This document shows, piece after piece, positions 18,005 to 27,076 of a DNA stretch of 64,000 nucleotides. The position numbers were made by a program, and so were the translations under genes. The notes under the pieces were generated by a model that made no database searches, was not told where the DNA came from, and saw nothing but the letters and a program-made list of their open reading frames with translations. How positions within the stretch are numbered: position 1 is the stretch's first letter; each line of letters begins with the position of its first letter. The DNA is from Dyadobacter sp. CY347 (GTDB lineage Bacteria > Bacteroidota > Bacteroidia > Cytophagales > Spirosomataceae). The DNA lies in NCBI RefSeq assembly GCF_021502655.1, contig NZ_JAKFFT010000002.1:1054001-1118000 (forward strand), given 5' to 3'.

Positions 18005-18141
18005 CATTCAATCCCTGGTTTTGAAGCTTAGGTCTTGCGCAGTAATTATTGTAATGGCATTGTTGATTGAATCGTTTGGCAAAGTTTTAATACAAAACGG
18101 CGTATCAAGACTGATTTATTTATCATCAAAACTTCATTAAC

Positions 18142-19041
18142 ATGTCTGAACCAACCAAAACATCGCTTCAAAATCCACTTAGCAAATATCCAAAACCACC
18201 ATTCAACAAACAGCCGCAGCAGGTGCCTGGGTTGGCTTCCAAAATGGACCCGAAGCCGGACCACGGTGAAACCAGCTATAAAGGATACGGACGGTTAACC
18301 GGCAGAAAAGCCCTGATCACCGGAGGCGATTCTGGCATAGGGCGTGCAGCAGCAATTGCATATGCCCGCGAAGGAGCCGACGTGGCCATTAATTATTTAC
18401 CGCAGGAGCAATCCGATGCCGACGAAGTAATTGCGCTTATCGAGGCGGAGGGTCGGAAAGGATACGCGATCCCGGGTGATATCACGCAGGAAGCTTTTTG
18501 CCAGGAGCTTGTGAAGCAGGCTGTTGAGCAACTGGGAGGGCTGGATATACTGGTTAATAATGCCGGTCATCAGCAGGCTGTGGATTCACTGCTCGACCTT
18601 ACGTCAGAAGGATTCGACGCCACCATCAAAACAAACATTTACGCTCCGTTCTGGATTACAAAGGCCGCATTGCCGCACCTTGCCGAAGGATCTGTCATTA
18701 TTGCCACTTCATCCGTGCAGGCATATGACCCATCCGAAAATCTGTTTGACTATGCCCAGACCAAGGCTGCTAATGTGGCTTATGTAAAGTCGCTGGCCAA
18801 GCAGCTGGGACCGAAGGGAATCCGCGTGAATGGCGTAGCGCCCGGACCGGTATGGACTCCATTACAGGTGAGCGGTGGCCAGCCGCAGGATAAGATCGTG
18901 GAATTTGGGGAAGCTACGCCCCTGGGAAGACCAGGCCAGCCAGCCGAACTCGCATCCATATTTGTACAGCTCGCAGATCCGGAAGCCAGCTATGCTACCG
19001 GGCAAATTTACGGCGCTGCGGGTGGCGGAGGGCATCCATAA
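18142..19041 (+). CDS. SDR family oxidoreductase (general-stress glucose dehydrogenase type)
   Basis: 299 residues. A 45-residue proline-rich leader precedes the Rossmann fold, as in the YghA/YhxC/YhdF group. Visible are the cofactor loop TGGDSGIGRA, the NNAG motif, and the catalytic Ser and YxxxK in SSVQAY and YAQTKAAN. The C-terminus GGGGHP is typical of this subgroup. These enzymes reduce or oxidise carbonyl or alcohol groups with NAD(P); the physiological substrate of the group is poorly defined and several members are stress-induced. The gene has its own upstream region of 137 bases and precedes the GNAT-nitrilase gene by 44 bases. Confidence 0.9.
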   Translation: MSEPTKTSLQNPLSKYPKPPFNKQPQQVPGLASKMDPKPDHGETSYKGYGRLTGRKALITGGDSGIGRAAAIAYAREGADVAINYLPQEQSDADEVIALIEAEGRKGYAIPGDITQEAFCQELVKQAVEQLGGLDILVNNAGHQQAVDSLLDLTSEGFDATIKTNIYAPFWITKAALPHLAEGSVIIATSSVQAYDPSENLFDYAQTKAANVAYVKSLAKQLGPKGIRVNGVAPGPVWTPLQVSGGQPQDKIVEFGEATPLGRPGQPAELASIFVQLADPEASYATGQIYGAAGGGGHP

Positions 19042-19085
19042 TGCGTAGCTTTGCACAAAGTGAAGAAAAACCGCATTAAAAACGA

Positions 19086-20681
19086 ATGGAAACGAACAAG
19101 GATATTAAGTCGATTGAGAATATTGAATTGGTTTTTCTGAAACCGGAAGATTACCAGGAGATCAAGGAAATGATGATCGAGACCTATTCCAGTATGCCTA
19201 ATGCTTATTGGAAAGAACATCACATCAAAACGCTGATCAATATTTTTCACGAAGGGCAGGTAGGCATCAGGGTCGATAATGAGCTGGCCGGATGCGCATT
19301 ATCGATCATTGTAGACTATGATAAAGTTGACTCTAAGCATACATATAGAGAAATAACCGGAAATTATAGTTTCAAGACGCATACCAATAAAGGGGATATC
19401 TTATACGGTATCGATGTATTTATCCGGCCCAAATATCGCGGCTTGCGGTTGGGGAGGCGTTTGTATGATTACCGCAAAGAGCTTTGTGAGAAGTTAAATT
19501 TAAAAGGAATTGTGTTTGGTGGGCGTATTCCGAATTTCCACCAATATTCTCATTCGATGTCCCCAAAGGAGTATATCGAAAAGGTGCGCAACAAGGACAT
19601 TCACGACCCAGTTTTGAATTTTCAGTTGTCGAACGATTTTCACCCGGCCAGAATATTACAAGGATATCTGGAAGGGGATAAGGATTCCAATGAATATGCG
19701 GTGCTGCTGGAATGGGACAATGTTTATTATGAGAAAAGCTCAGACCAGGCTGCATTTACCAAGTCGATTATCAGGTTAGGATTGATACAATGGCAGATGC
19801 GGTTGTACAACGACTTTGATGAGCTGATGCAACAGGTCGAATATTTCGTGGACGCTGTATCCGGTTACCGTTGTGACTTTGCTTTGTTTCCGGAGTTTTT
19901 CAATGCGCCCTTAATGTCGGATTACAACCATCTTGCAGAGCCGGACGCAATCAGGAAGCTGGCCGAATACACGGAGAAGATTGTAGCGCGTTTCTCGGAG
20001 CTTGCTATTTCCTATAATATCAACATTATCACGGGAAGCATGCCGGAGGTTGTCGATAACAGCCTATATAATGTGGGTTACCTGTGCAAAAGGGATGGTG
20101 GGATTGAGCGTTTTGAAAAATTGCACGTTACCCCCGACGAAGCAAAGGTCTGGGGAATGCAGGGCGGTAATACCATCAAAACTTTCAATACGGACTGCGG
20201 AAAGATCGGAATCCTGATTTGCTATGACGTAGAATTTCCCGAGTTAAGCCGCATTTTGGCCGATGAAGGGATGAACATTCTGTTTGTGCCATTTTTGACG
20301 GACACCCAAAACGGCTATTCGAGGGTGAGAAACTGCGCGCAGGCAAGGGCCATTGAAAATGAATGCTACGTTGCCATTGCAGGCAGTGTAGGAAACTTGC
20401 CGAAAGTCCACAACATGGACATTCAATATGCTCAATCCATGGTGTTTACGCCCTGCGATTTCTCGTTTCCTACCAATGGGATAAAAGCCGAAGCGACGCC
20501 AAATACAGAAATGATTTTAATTGCCGACGTCGATATTGATATGTTAAGGGAGTTAAATCAATTCGGAAGTGTCAGGAATTTAAAGGATAGAAGGTCAGAC
20601 ATTTATTCGCTTGTGCGTAACCACGAAAGCCAGAAAAGTGGCAATGGTATAACTGTAAACGGATTGCCGCATGAAAACTGA
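19086..20681 (+). CDS. Bifunctional GNAT acetyltransferase / carbon-nitrogen hydrolase
   Basis: 531 residues in two domains. The N-terminal part (about 10-200) is a GNAT fold with the acetyl-CoA loop in RPKYRGLRLGRRLYDY. The C-terminal part (about 230-500) is a nitrilase-superfamily amidase with the Glu-Lys-Cys triad in LFPEFF, FEKLHVTPDE and ILICYDVEFPE. The family is widespread, but its substrate is unknown to me. The fusion suggests acetylation and amide hydrolysis of the same metabolite, for instance damaged or acylated amines. The start codon of the following acetyltransferase overlaps its end by 11 bases, so the two are translationally coupled. Confidence 0.9.
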   Translation: METNKDIKSIENIELVFLKPEDYQEIKEMMIETYSSMPNAYWKEHHIKTLINIFHEGQVGIRVDNELAGCALSIIVDYDKVDSKHTYREITGNYSFKTHTNKGDILYGIDVFIRPKYRGLRLGRRLYDYRKELCEKLNLKGIVFGGRIPNFHQYSHSMSPKEYIEKVRNKDIHDPVLNFQLSNDFHPARILQGYLEGDKDSNEYAVLLEWDNVYYEKSSDQAAFTKSIIRLGLIQWQMRLYNDFDELMQQVEYFVDAVSGYRCDFALFPEFFNAPLMSDYNHLAEPDAIRKLAEYTEKIVARFSELAISYNINIITGSMPEVVDNSLYNVGYLCKRDGGIERFEKLHVTPDEAKVWGMQGGNTIKTFNTDCGKIGILICYDVEFPELSRILADEGMNILFVPFLTDTQNGYSRVRNCAQARAIENECYVAIAGSVGNLPKVHNMDIQYAQSMVFTPCDFSFPTNGIKAEATPNTEMILIADVDIDMLRELNQFGSVRNLKDRRSDIYSLVRNHESQKSGNGITVNGLPHEN

Positions 20682-21252
20682 GAAACAGAAGATGCTCGAC
20701 GGCGAGCTTTACGTCGCGCTGGACCCCGAATTGACCGAGGAGCGAACCCAGGCGCGCCTGCTGCTGCTGGAACTGAATGCCGGCCGGGAAGATGAGCCGG
20801 AGAAAAGGGCGGATATTTTGAAACGACTAATCCCGAATTCGGGAACGAACCTGTGGCTGCAACCGCCATTTTATTGCGATTACGGCAGCAACATGATCGT
20901 TGGCGACAGTGTTTTCTTCAACTTTAATTGTGTTGTGCTCGACGTTACTTACGTGCGTATCGGGAGCCGCACGCTTTTCGGGCCAAACGTCCAGATCTAC
21001 ACGGCAACCCATCCCATTGATCACATTACCAGGGCTTCAGGCGTCGAATCGGCTAAGCCGATCACCATTGGGGAAGATGTGTGGGTAGGGGGCAGTGCTG
21101 TTATTAATCCTGGCGTTACGATCGGCGACCGCACCATTATCGGGGCCGGAAGCGTGGTAACCAGGGACATTCCGGCCGATGTATTTGCTGCCGGTAACCC
21201 TTGCCGTGTAATCCGCTCACTGGTGGTGAATGAATCCCGTGATACGGATTAA
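20671..21252 (+). CDS. Sugar O-acetyltransferase (Maa/NodL/LacA type)
   Basis: 193 residues. The N-terminal helical Mac domain begins KQKMLDGELYVALDPEL and is followed by a left-handed beta-helix of hexapeptide repeats (IGEDVWVGGSAVINPGVTIG). The catalytic histidine is in TATHPID, and the C-terminus GNPCRVIR is conserved. It would transfer acetyl from acetyl-CoA to a hydroxyl of maltose, glucose or a related sugar. It overlaps the GNAT-nitrilase gene by 11 bases and its stop overlaps the stop of the convergent small membrane protein by 4 bases. Confidence 0.9.
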   Translation: MKTEKQKMLDGELYVALDPELTEERTQARLLLLELNAGREDEPEKRADILKRLIPNSGTNLWLQPPFYCDYGSNMIVGDSVFFNFNCVVLDVTYVRIGSRTLFGPNVQIYTATHPIDHITRASGVESAKPITIGEDVWVGGSAVINPGVTIGDRTIIGAGSVVTRDIPADVFAAGNPCRVIRSLVVNESRDTD

Positions 21253-21647
21253 AAAGGCGATTTTTGGAATGAGACTTCACCGTTTTGATCCTTGGTATAA
21301 ACCGCATAACAGTTGTTATTGTATTGGGCATCAAAATTAGGCTTGTTGGCAACCAGGTTCTTGGGGAACGGTTTGGAGGAATCAAAAAAGTAAACGGTGG
21401 TGGTGCCATATTTTGTGTATGGCATCATATCACCGTATTTCCGCATTTCATCGTAAACAGGTCCTTCTACTGATGCGGCGTAAATCCGAATGATAGGCCC
21501 CTGGTTGTTCTGGTTCCGGAATGTGGCAACTTCTGTAAAATTACCTTTCAGATCGTCGACGGTGGGTTGCGAAGTCGAATCGTAAATAATGTATCCGATC
21601 AGCACAATGATCAATACCAGGAATATCAATTTTTTATTTTGCATCAT
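21249..21647 (-). CDS. Hypothetical small protein with one N-terminal membrane segment
   Basis: 132 residues. The N-terminus MMQNKKLIFLVLIIVLIGYI is one hydrophobic segment that should anchor the protein in the inner membrane, or act as an uncleaved signal, with a hydrophilic domain of about 105 residues outside. I recognise no domain. The start is one of two consecutive ATG codons (21647 or 21644), since the longer reading begins with TTG. It converges on the sugar acetyltransferase gene and lies 73 bases downstream of the Hsp70 gene on the same strand. A GACTC-CCAC-GAGTC dyad lies between them near 21703-21716. Confidence 0.6.
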   Translation of the reverse strand: MMQNKKLIFLVLIIVLIGYIIYDSTSQPTVDDLKGNFTEVATFRNQNNQGPIIRIYAASVEGPVYDEMRKYGDMMPYTKYGTTTVYFFDSSKPFPKNLVANKPNFDAQYNNNCYAVYTKDQNGEVSFQKSPF

Positions 21648-21719
21648 CAAAGGTTGCGTTTTTCGTAAAGTTACCGTGCATTTACGGGCGATAAAAATAA
21701 ATGACTCCCACGAGTCTGC

Positions 21720-22982
21720 TCACGAAAACCGGTTGCGGGCGTCATAGGCCAGGCCGAGTCCTACACTGGACAGTTTGTTTTCCTCCGACCATTCTGCTGC
21801 CGGGAAAAGTTGCCTGAAATGTTGCTGGATTAGTGGAATTTCAGTTGACCCGCCCGTCATAATCACCAGCCCGATGCTTTCCGGAGTAACCCCTGCTGCT
21901 TGCAGGCACTCTCTGGCCGACTGCACAATGCGCTCTGTTTTTGTAATGATAGCAGCGTCAAAATCTTTTCTGTCAACATCTATGCGCAGGTCCTGGTCTA
22001 TAAAATCCAGCGCGGCAGCAAAAGTTTCACTGCTGGCCAGGCCGATCTTGATTTTTTCTGTTTCTGCCAGCACCGCATGTCCCGTTTCCTGTTCCAGCAC
22101 GCTGATGAGCCTTCCATAGCGCACCGGGTCGTGCGTTTCGCGAAGCAATTGTTTAGCCTGGAATAAAATTCTGTTGGTGTATAAAAAATTCACCTTGCTC
22201 CATTCCGACAAGTCAAAATAATGATACGAAGGCACTTCGAGGTTTTTTACACCATACTTGGAGCGGAAACCCAGCTCGGGCATCATTTCGGCAAGGCTCA
22301 GGTCGCGGTCAAAATCATTTCCGCCGAGCCGCACGCCGGTGTTCGCCAGGATATCTTCGCTTCTGTCATGCTTAGTAGCATTTTCTTTTGACAACCTTAT
22401 AATGGTAAAATCAGAAGTCCCGCCGCCCAGATCGACGACCATCGCCAGCTTCTCTCCGCTAATCCGCGCTTCATGGGCAAAGGCGGCCGCAATCGGTTCG
22501 AATTGGAATCCTACGTGTTCAAAACCCAGGTTTTTGGCGATCTGTTTCAACTCATTCTCTGCCCGCTGATCCGCAGCTTCATCATTGTCAACGAAATGGA
22601 CAGGCCGGCCCATCACCACGTGGCGAAGCTCCGTTCCGCAGTCCGCTTCGGCTTTAAGCTTCATCTGGTTGAGGAATGCTGCAATGATCTGATCAAACTT
22701 CATCAGCTCGCCATTCACCATCGTTCCCTGCCGCATGGCTGAACTGCCAAGAACGCGTTTGAGGCTGCGCATTAACCTGCCGGGCTGGCGGGTCAGAAAC
22801 CGCTCTGTCGCTTCCCGCCCGAAGTAGGCATGGTTGTCTTTTCGGGCAAAAAACATGGCGCTGGGAATGGTCTGGTTATCATTTTCAACCGGAACCAGGA
22901 AAACATCGTTTTGATCTGCAACAGCCAGGCTGGAATTGGAAGTGCCGAAATCAATACCGCAAAAAACAGAAGTAGTCATCAT
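21720..22982 (-). CDS. Short Hsp70-family protein (YegD-like)
   Basis: 420 residues, which is only the actin-like ATPase part of Hsp70; the substrate-binding and lid domains of DnaK (about 600 residues) are absent. Phosphate loops are visible in FCGIDFGTSNSSLAV and VVDLGGGTSDFTI, and the adenosine motif in IMTGGSTEIPLIQ. From length and pattern it belongs with YegD. Its client or partner is unknown. It appears monocistronic, with about 140 bases separating it from the antiporter gene upstream. Confidence 0.85.
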   Translation of the reverse strand: MMTTSVFCGIDFGTSNSSLAVADQNDVFLVPVENDNQTIPSAMFFARKDNHAYFGREATERFLTRQPGRLMRSLKRVLGSSAMRQGTMVNGELMKFDQIIAAFLNQMKLKAEADCGTELRHVVMGRPVHFVDNDEAADQRAENELKQIAKNLGFEHVGFQFEPIAAAFAHEARISGEKLAMVVDLGGGTSDFTIIRLSKENATKHDRSEDILANTGVRLGGNDFDRDLSLAEMMPELGFRSKYGVKNLEVPSYHYFDLSEWSKVNFLYTNRILFQAKQLLRETHDPVRYGRLISVLEQETGHAVLAETEKIKIGLASSETFAAALDFIDQDLRIDVDRKDFDAAIITKTERIVQSARECLQAAGVTPESIGLVIMTGGSTEIPLIQQHFRQLFPAAEWSEENKLSSVGLGLAYDARNRFS

Positions 22983-23126
22983 TTTAAAAATTGGGCGCGC
23001 AATTTCTGATTAATTACCCGGCAATCCAAATGAATGTTCAGCTATAAGACCGGTTAAGCGGTTAATGGGCCAAACCACGGGCGGTGCAGGGTTGAAGAAT
23101 TGTCCCGGTTTGAAAAACCTTCTTGA

Positions 23127-25292
23127 TTAATCCCCCAGCATTTTACGCAGATATTTCGCAGCCTTGGTAAGCGATCCCAGCTTGTCGGACAATGTGCCGA
23201 TCAATGCACCGTCGGCTTGCTCAATGTCGCTCATGTTGATGCCTGATTCAAGTTGTTTCGGATAGATCAGCAACAAGCTTTGCTCCTGGAAGTAATTGGA
23301 AAAATAACCGGGAAGTTTTTCCAGTTGCGAAAGATAGGACGCCGATCCTTTTCTGGCAGAAACAACAACAAAAAGGTCATCAATTTTCAGCTCGCGTGAA
23401 AAGATCAGGAAATCGTCCCAAGCACTGAAAACGCTGAATTCCACCTCCACCGTGGTTGTTTTCCGGGCCAGGATACTTCTGATCGCCTTAATGGTTTGTC
23501 CCGAAGCGTAAAAATGAATAGGCATCGCATTGATCTTTGCCAGCGCGAGCACCTTACCTAGCCAGTGCAGAAAGCCCGGCTCGTTGCTGCCTGCGGGCGG
23601 CACGGCCACCACAATCCGCGTGAGCGTGTTAAAAGGCTGGGCTGGCTTGTAAATGTAGATCGTTTCAAAGATCCGCTTGACAATGTTCTCAACCTTGGGG
23701 CCAAGAAAAGTTTTGTGATCCGTCTTCTGGTGTAACCCGATCACTACATCCGTAATGTTCTGTTCCTTAATGGAATAGGTGATGCCGTTGCTGATATTGG
23801 CATCGTAACGCGTCAGCGGAACCAGCATATTTTCCGATGAGCTGGCATGCTGAACTGCCTTATTAAGGATTCTCTTGCCGTGAGAAGCCGAGTCATTTTT
23901 TTGATCTTCGTCGGTAACAATGTGCAGGCCGTACAAGGGAATCGAAGTGCGTTTTCCTTTTAGCATAACACCAAAATCCACCAGGTCGGCAATCATATCA
24001 GTATAGGATAGCGAAACCAGGATTTTCTCATTGGTGACTGCATCGGCTTCCTCTGTGCTTTCTTCTTCCTGCGAGAGTGCGAGCTTTTTGGAGGCACGCT
24101 CCACTACAAACGAGCTTACTGCGCAGCTCACCAGAATCAGCACAATGGTGCCATTCAGTACATCTTCGTCCAAAAGCCTGATGGGCTCGCCCAGTGCTGT
24201 TTCCCCTATGATAATGTTATATCCAACCAAAATGATCGCCAGCGTGGCGGCCGCATGAGAGGCGCTCAGGCCAAAGATCATCAGCCCTTCGTCAGCAGTC
24301 AGCCGGAACACTTTCTGCGTGATCCAGGCGGCCAGGAACTTACTCGCCAATGCAACGACCAGAATTACACCCGCCACTCTCAACGCGCCCCAACCATGTG
24401 TTAATACGCTGATATTGACGAGCATACCCACGCTGATCAGAAAAAAGGGAATAAACAGCGCGTTGCCCACGAAATCAATGCGGTTCATGAGCGGAGACGA
24501 ATGGGGGACAAATTTATTTAAAACCAGACCTGAAAAAAAGGCGCCGATTATGGCCTCAACGCCAGCGATCTCTGCCAAAAATGAGGCCAGAAAAACCATC
24601 GCCAGTACAAATATGTATTGCGAAATGCTGTCGTCGAAACGCTTGAAAAACCAGCGGCAGATCATTGGAAAAACAAACAGCACAACCGCTACAAAAACAA
24701 AAAATGAGAAGCCAAGCTGAAACCAGAATGCCGGTGAAACGTCACCCTTGGACATGCCTGCAACACCTGCCAGGATAAGGAGCGCCAGAATGTCGGTGAT
24801 CATGGTCCCGCCCACCGTCATGTTGATGGCCCGGTTTCTGGTAACTCCGTATTTGCTGGCAATGGGATAGGAAACCAATGTGTGCGTGGAGAACATGCTG
24901 GCCAGCAGCAGGGAGGACAACAATCCATAACCCAATATGTAGTAACTGGCCAAGGTGCCCGTTATCAGTGGCAGTAAAAATGTGGTTAATCCAAAGACAA
25001 TGATCTTGTTACGGTTCTTTTTGAATTCGGCCAAGTCAATTTCCAAACCTGCAAGAAACATAATGTAAAGCAAGCCTACCGTTCCGAAGAGCACAATGCT
25101 GCTATCGCGGCTGAGCAGGTTTAATCCATACGGCCCCACGATCATTCCTGAAATAATGAGCCCGATAATGTGTGGGACTTTGATCCGGTTGAAAAGGATT
25201 GGTGCAAAAAGGATAATAAAAAGCACCACCGAAAAGATAATAACGGGGTTTTTGAGAGGTAATGAGAGATCCAGTAACAGCAACGAAGTCAT
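23127..25292 (-). CDS. CPA2-type cation:proton antiporter with C-terminal USP-like region
   Basis: About 721 residues. The first 390 or so form the Na+/H+ exchanger fold with around 12 hydrophobic segments (for example RIKVPHIIGLIISGMIVGPYG, shortened here in sense to the GMIVGPYG hallmark of the CPA2 family). The remaining 320 residues are cytoplasmic and read like two universal-stress-protein-like modules (DVVIGLHQKTDHKT, RIVVAVPPAGSNEP). Such proteins exchange Na+ or K+ for protons at the inner membrane; KefB/C-type TrkA-N domains are not seen. I chose ATG at 25292 over an upstream GTG at 25298. It follows the lipoprotein gene by 10 bases, suggesting co-transcription. Confidence 0.85.
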   Translation of the reverse strand: MTSLLLLDLSLPLKNPVIIFSVVLFIILFAPILFNRIKVPHIIGLIISGMIVGPYGLNLLSRDSSIVLFGTVGLLYIMFLAGLEIDLAEFKKNRNKIIVFGLTTFLLPLITGTLASYYILGYGLLSSLLLASMFSTHTLVSYPIASKYGVTRNRAINMTVGGTMITDILALLILAGVAGMSKGDVSPAFWFQLGFSFFVFVAVVLFVFPMICRWFFKRFDDSISQYIFVLAMVFLASFLAEIAGVEAIIGAFFSGLVLNKFVPHSSPLMNRIDFVGNALFIPFFLISVGMLVNISVLTHGWGALRVAGVILVVALASKFLAAWITQKVFRLTADEGLMIFGLSASHAAATLAIILVGYNIIIGETALGEPIRLLDEDVLNGTIVLILVSCAVSSFVVERASKKLALSQEEESTEEADAVTNEKILVSLSYTDMIADLVDFGVMLKGKRTSIPLYGLHIVTDEDQKNDSASHGKRILNKAVQHASSSENMLVPLTRYDANISNGITYSIKEQNITDVVIGLHQKTDHKTFLGPKVENIVKRIFETIYIYKPAQPFNTLTRIVVAVPPAGSNEPGFLHWLGKVLALAKINAMPIHFYASGQTIKAIRSILARKTTTVEVEFSVFSAWDDFLIFSRELKIDDLFVVVSARKGSASYLSQLEKLPGYFSNYFQEQSLLLIYPKQLESGINMSDIEQADGALIGTLSDKLGSLTKAAKYLRKMLGD

Positions 25293-25302
25293 ACGCACGA
25301 GT

Positions 25303-25866
25303 TTAGGGTTTTTTCTGCCGTTCGGCAGTCAGGGTGTAGCGGATTTTGCAATCGGTGCGCTCCACTTCCCGCGTCCCTTCCATTTTGCCGTCTTTCAGTT
25401 CCAGCATGATACGCATTACCGACTCGGAGCCGGGCTGACCATTGGTTGCTTCAAGACGGGTTTGGGTAAAAGAACCGTTGTAGATCCTGGACAGTTCGTT
25501 TCCCGTAAAAGTATTTACGACAATTCCTTTGTTCTGATAGGCAATTTCCCAGGTTTCCGTTTTCGAATCCCCGATGGCCGATCCGCTGCAATTCGTTTCC
25601 GTGCAGCGCATTTTAACGATCCATTTGCCCGTGACCGGCTGGGCCAGCAGGGAGTCGGTGACCGCAGTGGAATCCTGTAATTGCTTTTTCTTCTTTTCCT
25701 GCAACTCCTTTTCCAGCAGCGTCAACCGCTGTTCCCATTGCATTAATGTTTGCTCTTTTTCAGCGATCTGCTGCTCTCTTTTGGTCAGCTGCGCTTCCTT
25801 TTCCTTATATCCGCAACCCTGCAATGCAGCTGCGAAAAACAGAAAAAATAATGTCCATCTCTTCAT
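25303..25866 (-). CDS. Putative lipoprotein with coiled-coil segment
   Basis: 187 residues. The N-terminus MKRWTLFFLFFAAALQGCG is a lipoprotein signal with the lipobox cysteine near residue 18. Residues 23-62 are a charged heptad-like coiled coil rich in Glu, Lys and Gln. The C-terminal 110 residues look like a beta-rich domain (GKWIVKMRCTETNCSGS, ending ERTDCKIRYTL) with several cysteines. I do not recognise the family. It starts the antiporter transcript, so a periplasmic accessory role is possible but unproven. Confidence 0.65.
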   Translation of the reverse strand: MKRWTLFFLFFAAALQGCGYKEKEAQLTKREQQIAEKEQTLMQWEQRLTLLEKELQEKKKKQLQDSTAVTDSLLAQPVTGKWIVKMRCTETNCSGSAIGDSKTETWEIAYQNKGIVVNTFTGNELSRIYNGSFTQTRLEATNGQPGSESVMRIMLELKDGKMEGTREVERTDCKIRYTLTAERQKKP

Positions 25867-25923
25867 GCATGTCCTTTTTTAGCGCATGTAAGGTGGGTAA
25901 TTTAATGCAGGATTTCAAACTGT

Positions 25924-26922
25924 TCAGACCAAAATCACCGATTTGTTGGCAGGCTCCGTGCCTTTGTCAAGGGCATCAATGCTGCTGAGCGTGACATGAG
26001 CAATTTCCGAAAGGGCCTCATTCGTGAAAAAACCCTGGTGCGCAGTTACGAGCACATTGGGAAAACTCATCAGGCGCTGAATGGTGTCATCTTCGATAAT
26101 GCTTTCCGAAAGATCTTTGAAAAACAACTTTTCCTCCTGCTCATACACGTCAATGCCAAAGTGCGCAACATGCTTGTTTTTCAGTGCATCGATCACATCC
26201 GGCGTATCGATTAACCCGCCGCGACTGGTATTGATCAGCATCACGCCTTTCTTCATTTTCTGCAATGTTTGAGCGTTGATCAGGTGGTGTGTATGCTCGT
26301 TGAGCGGGCAATGCAGTGAAATGATGTCCGACTCGCTCAGTACAGTATCAAGATCCTGATAATCAATTCCCTGTGCTTGTAAATCTGCATTGATGGCAAT
26401 GTCGTAGGCGATCACCCTGCATCCGAAACCCTTCATGATCTTGCAAAATGCGGTCCCGATCTTGCCAGTTCCGATTACACCGACAGTCTTACCATATAAA
26501 TTGAAGCCCATCAGGCCATTCAGGGAAAAATTCTGCTCCCTTACCCGGTTATAGGCTTTATGTGTTTTGCGGTTAAGCGTCAGCAGCATGGCAACAGTAT
26601 GCTCAGCAACGGCCTGTGGTGAATATTCGGGCACCCGGCAAACCCGGATTCCCTTTTCGCGCGCCGCTTCCAGATCAACATTATTAAAGCCCGCGCACCG
26701 GAGCGCGATGATCTTAACCCCTTTGTCTGCCAGCACCGTAATGACCTCGGCATTCACCTTATCATTGACGAAAACACAAACGGCCGTTTGCCCCTGAACC
26801 GCTTCCACGATGTGCGGGCCCAGATGGGTTTCCAGGTATTCCAGCTCAAATCCATAGCGCTCATTGTGCAGATCGAAAAATGTGCGGTCGTATGGTTTGG
26901 CAGAGAAGAATAAGATTTTCAT
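25924..26922 (-). CDS. D-lactate dehydrogenase-type 2-hydroxyacid dehydrogenase
   Basis: 332 residues, the size of fermentative D-lactate dehydrogenase (LdhA). The NAD-binding motif is GVIGTGKIGTAF, and the catalytic Arg, Glu and His are in NTSRGGLID, DVYEQEEKLFF and VTAHQGF. The YEQEEKLFF segment and the C-terminal QGFFTNEAL are characteristic of the LdhA subgroup, which reduces pyruvate to D-lactate with NADH. It is divergent from the unrecognised 598-residue protein, with a CRP/FNR-type palindrome between them, which fits induction when oxygen is limiting. Confidence 0.85.
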   Translation of the reverse strand: MKILFFSAKPYDRTFFDLHNERYGFELEYLETHLGPHIVEAVQGQTAVCVFVNDKVNAEVITVLADKGVKIIALRCAGFNNVDLEAAREKGIRVCRVPEYSPQAVAEHTVAMLLTLNRKTHKAYNRVREQNFSLNGLMGFNLYGKTVGVIGTGKIGTAFCKIMKGFGCRVIAYDIAINADLQAQGIDYQDLDTVLSESDIISLHCPLNEHTHHLINAQTLQKMKKGVMLINTSRGGLIDTPDVIDALKNKHVAHFGIDVYEQEEKLFFKDLSESIIEDDTIQRLMSFPNVLVTAHQGFFTNEALSEIAHVTLSSIDALDKGTEPANKSVILV

Positions 26923-26982
26923 GAATGCGGTGATTAGTTGAAGGGAAATTCAGCAAAGCTCCCATGCAAAGAACGTCTTTCC

Positions 26983-26998
26983 AATGACATTTATCATT
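26983..26998. promoter_or_regulatory. CRP/FNR-type operator shared by divergent ldhA-like gene and unknown gene
   Basis: Perfect dyad AATGA-CATTTA-TCATT, matching the TGA-N6-TCA core of CRP/FNR sites. On the + strand a TAGTTTTG -7 element lies at 27042-27049, its centre 55.0 bp from the palindrome centre. Towards the dehydrogenase (minus strand) GAGCTTTG at 26961-26954 lies 33.0 bp away. These are the same two spacings seen at the cco, ccoI and hemN promoters. Confidence 0.6.
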
Positions 26999-27076
26999 TA
27001 AGGCGGCAATCCGCGTCAACTTTTCTTTGGGCATGCTCATCTAGTTTTGGCTTATTATTATCCAAATGCGCAAACC

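Noticed and set aside
27047..27076. TTG start at 27047 for the unknown 598-residue protein
   Set aside because: It overlaps the proposed TAGTTTTG -7 element (27042-27049); ATG 27077 is the better start.
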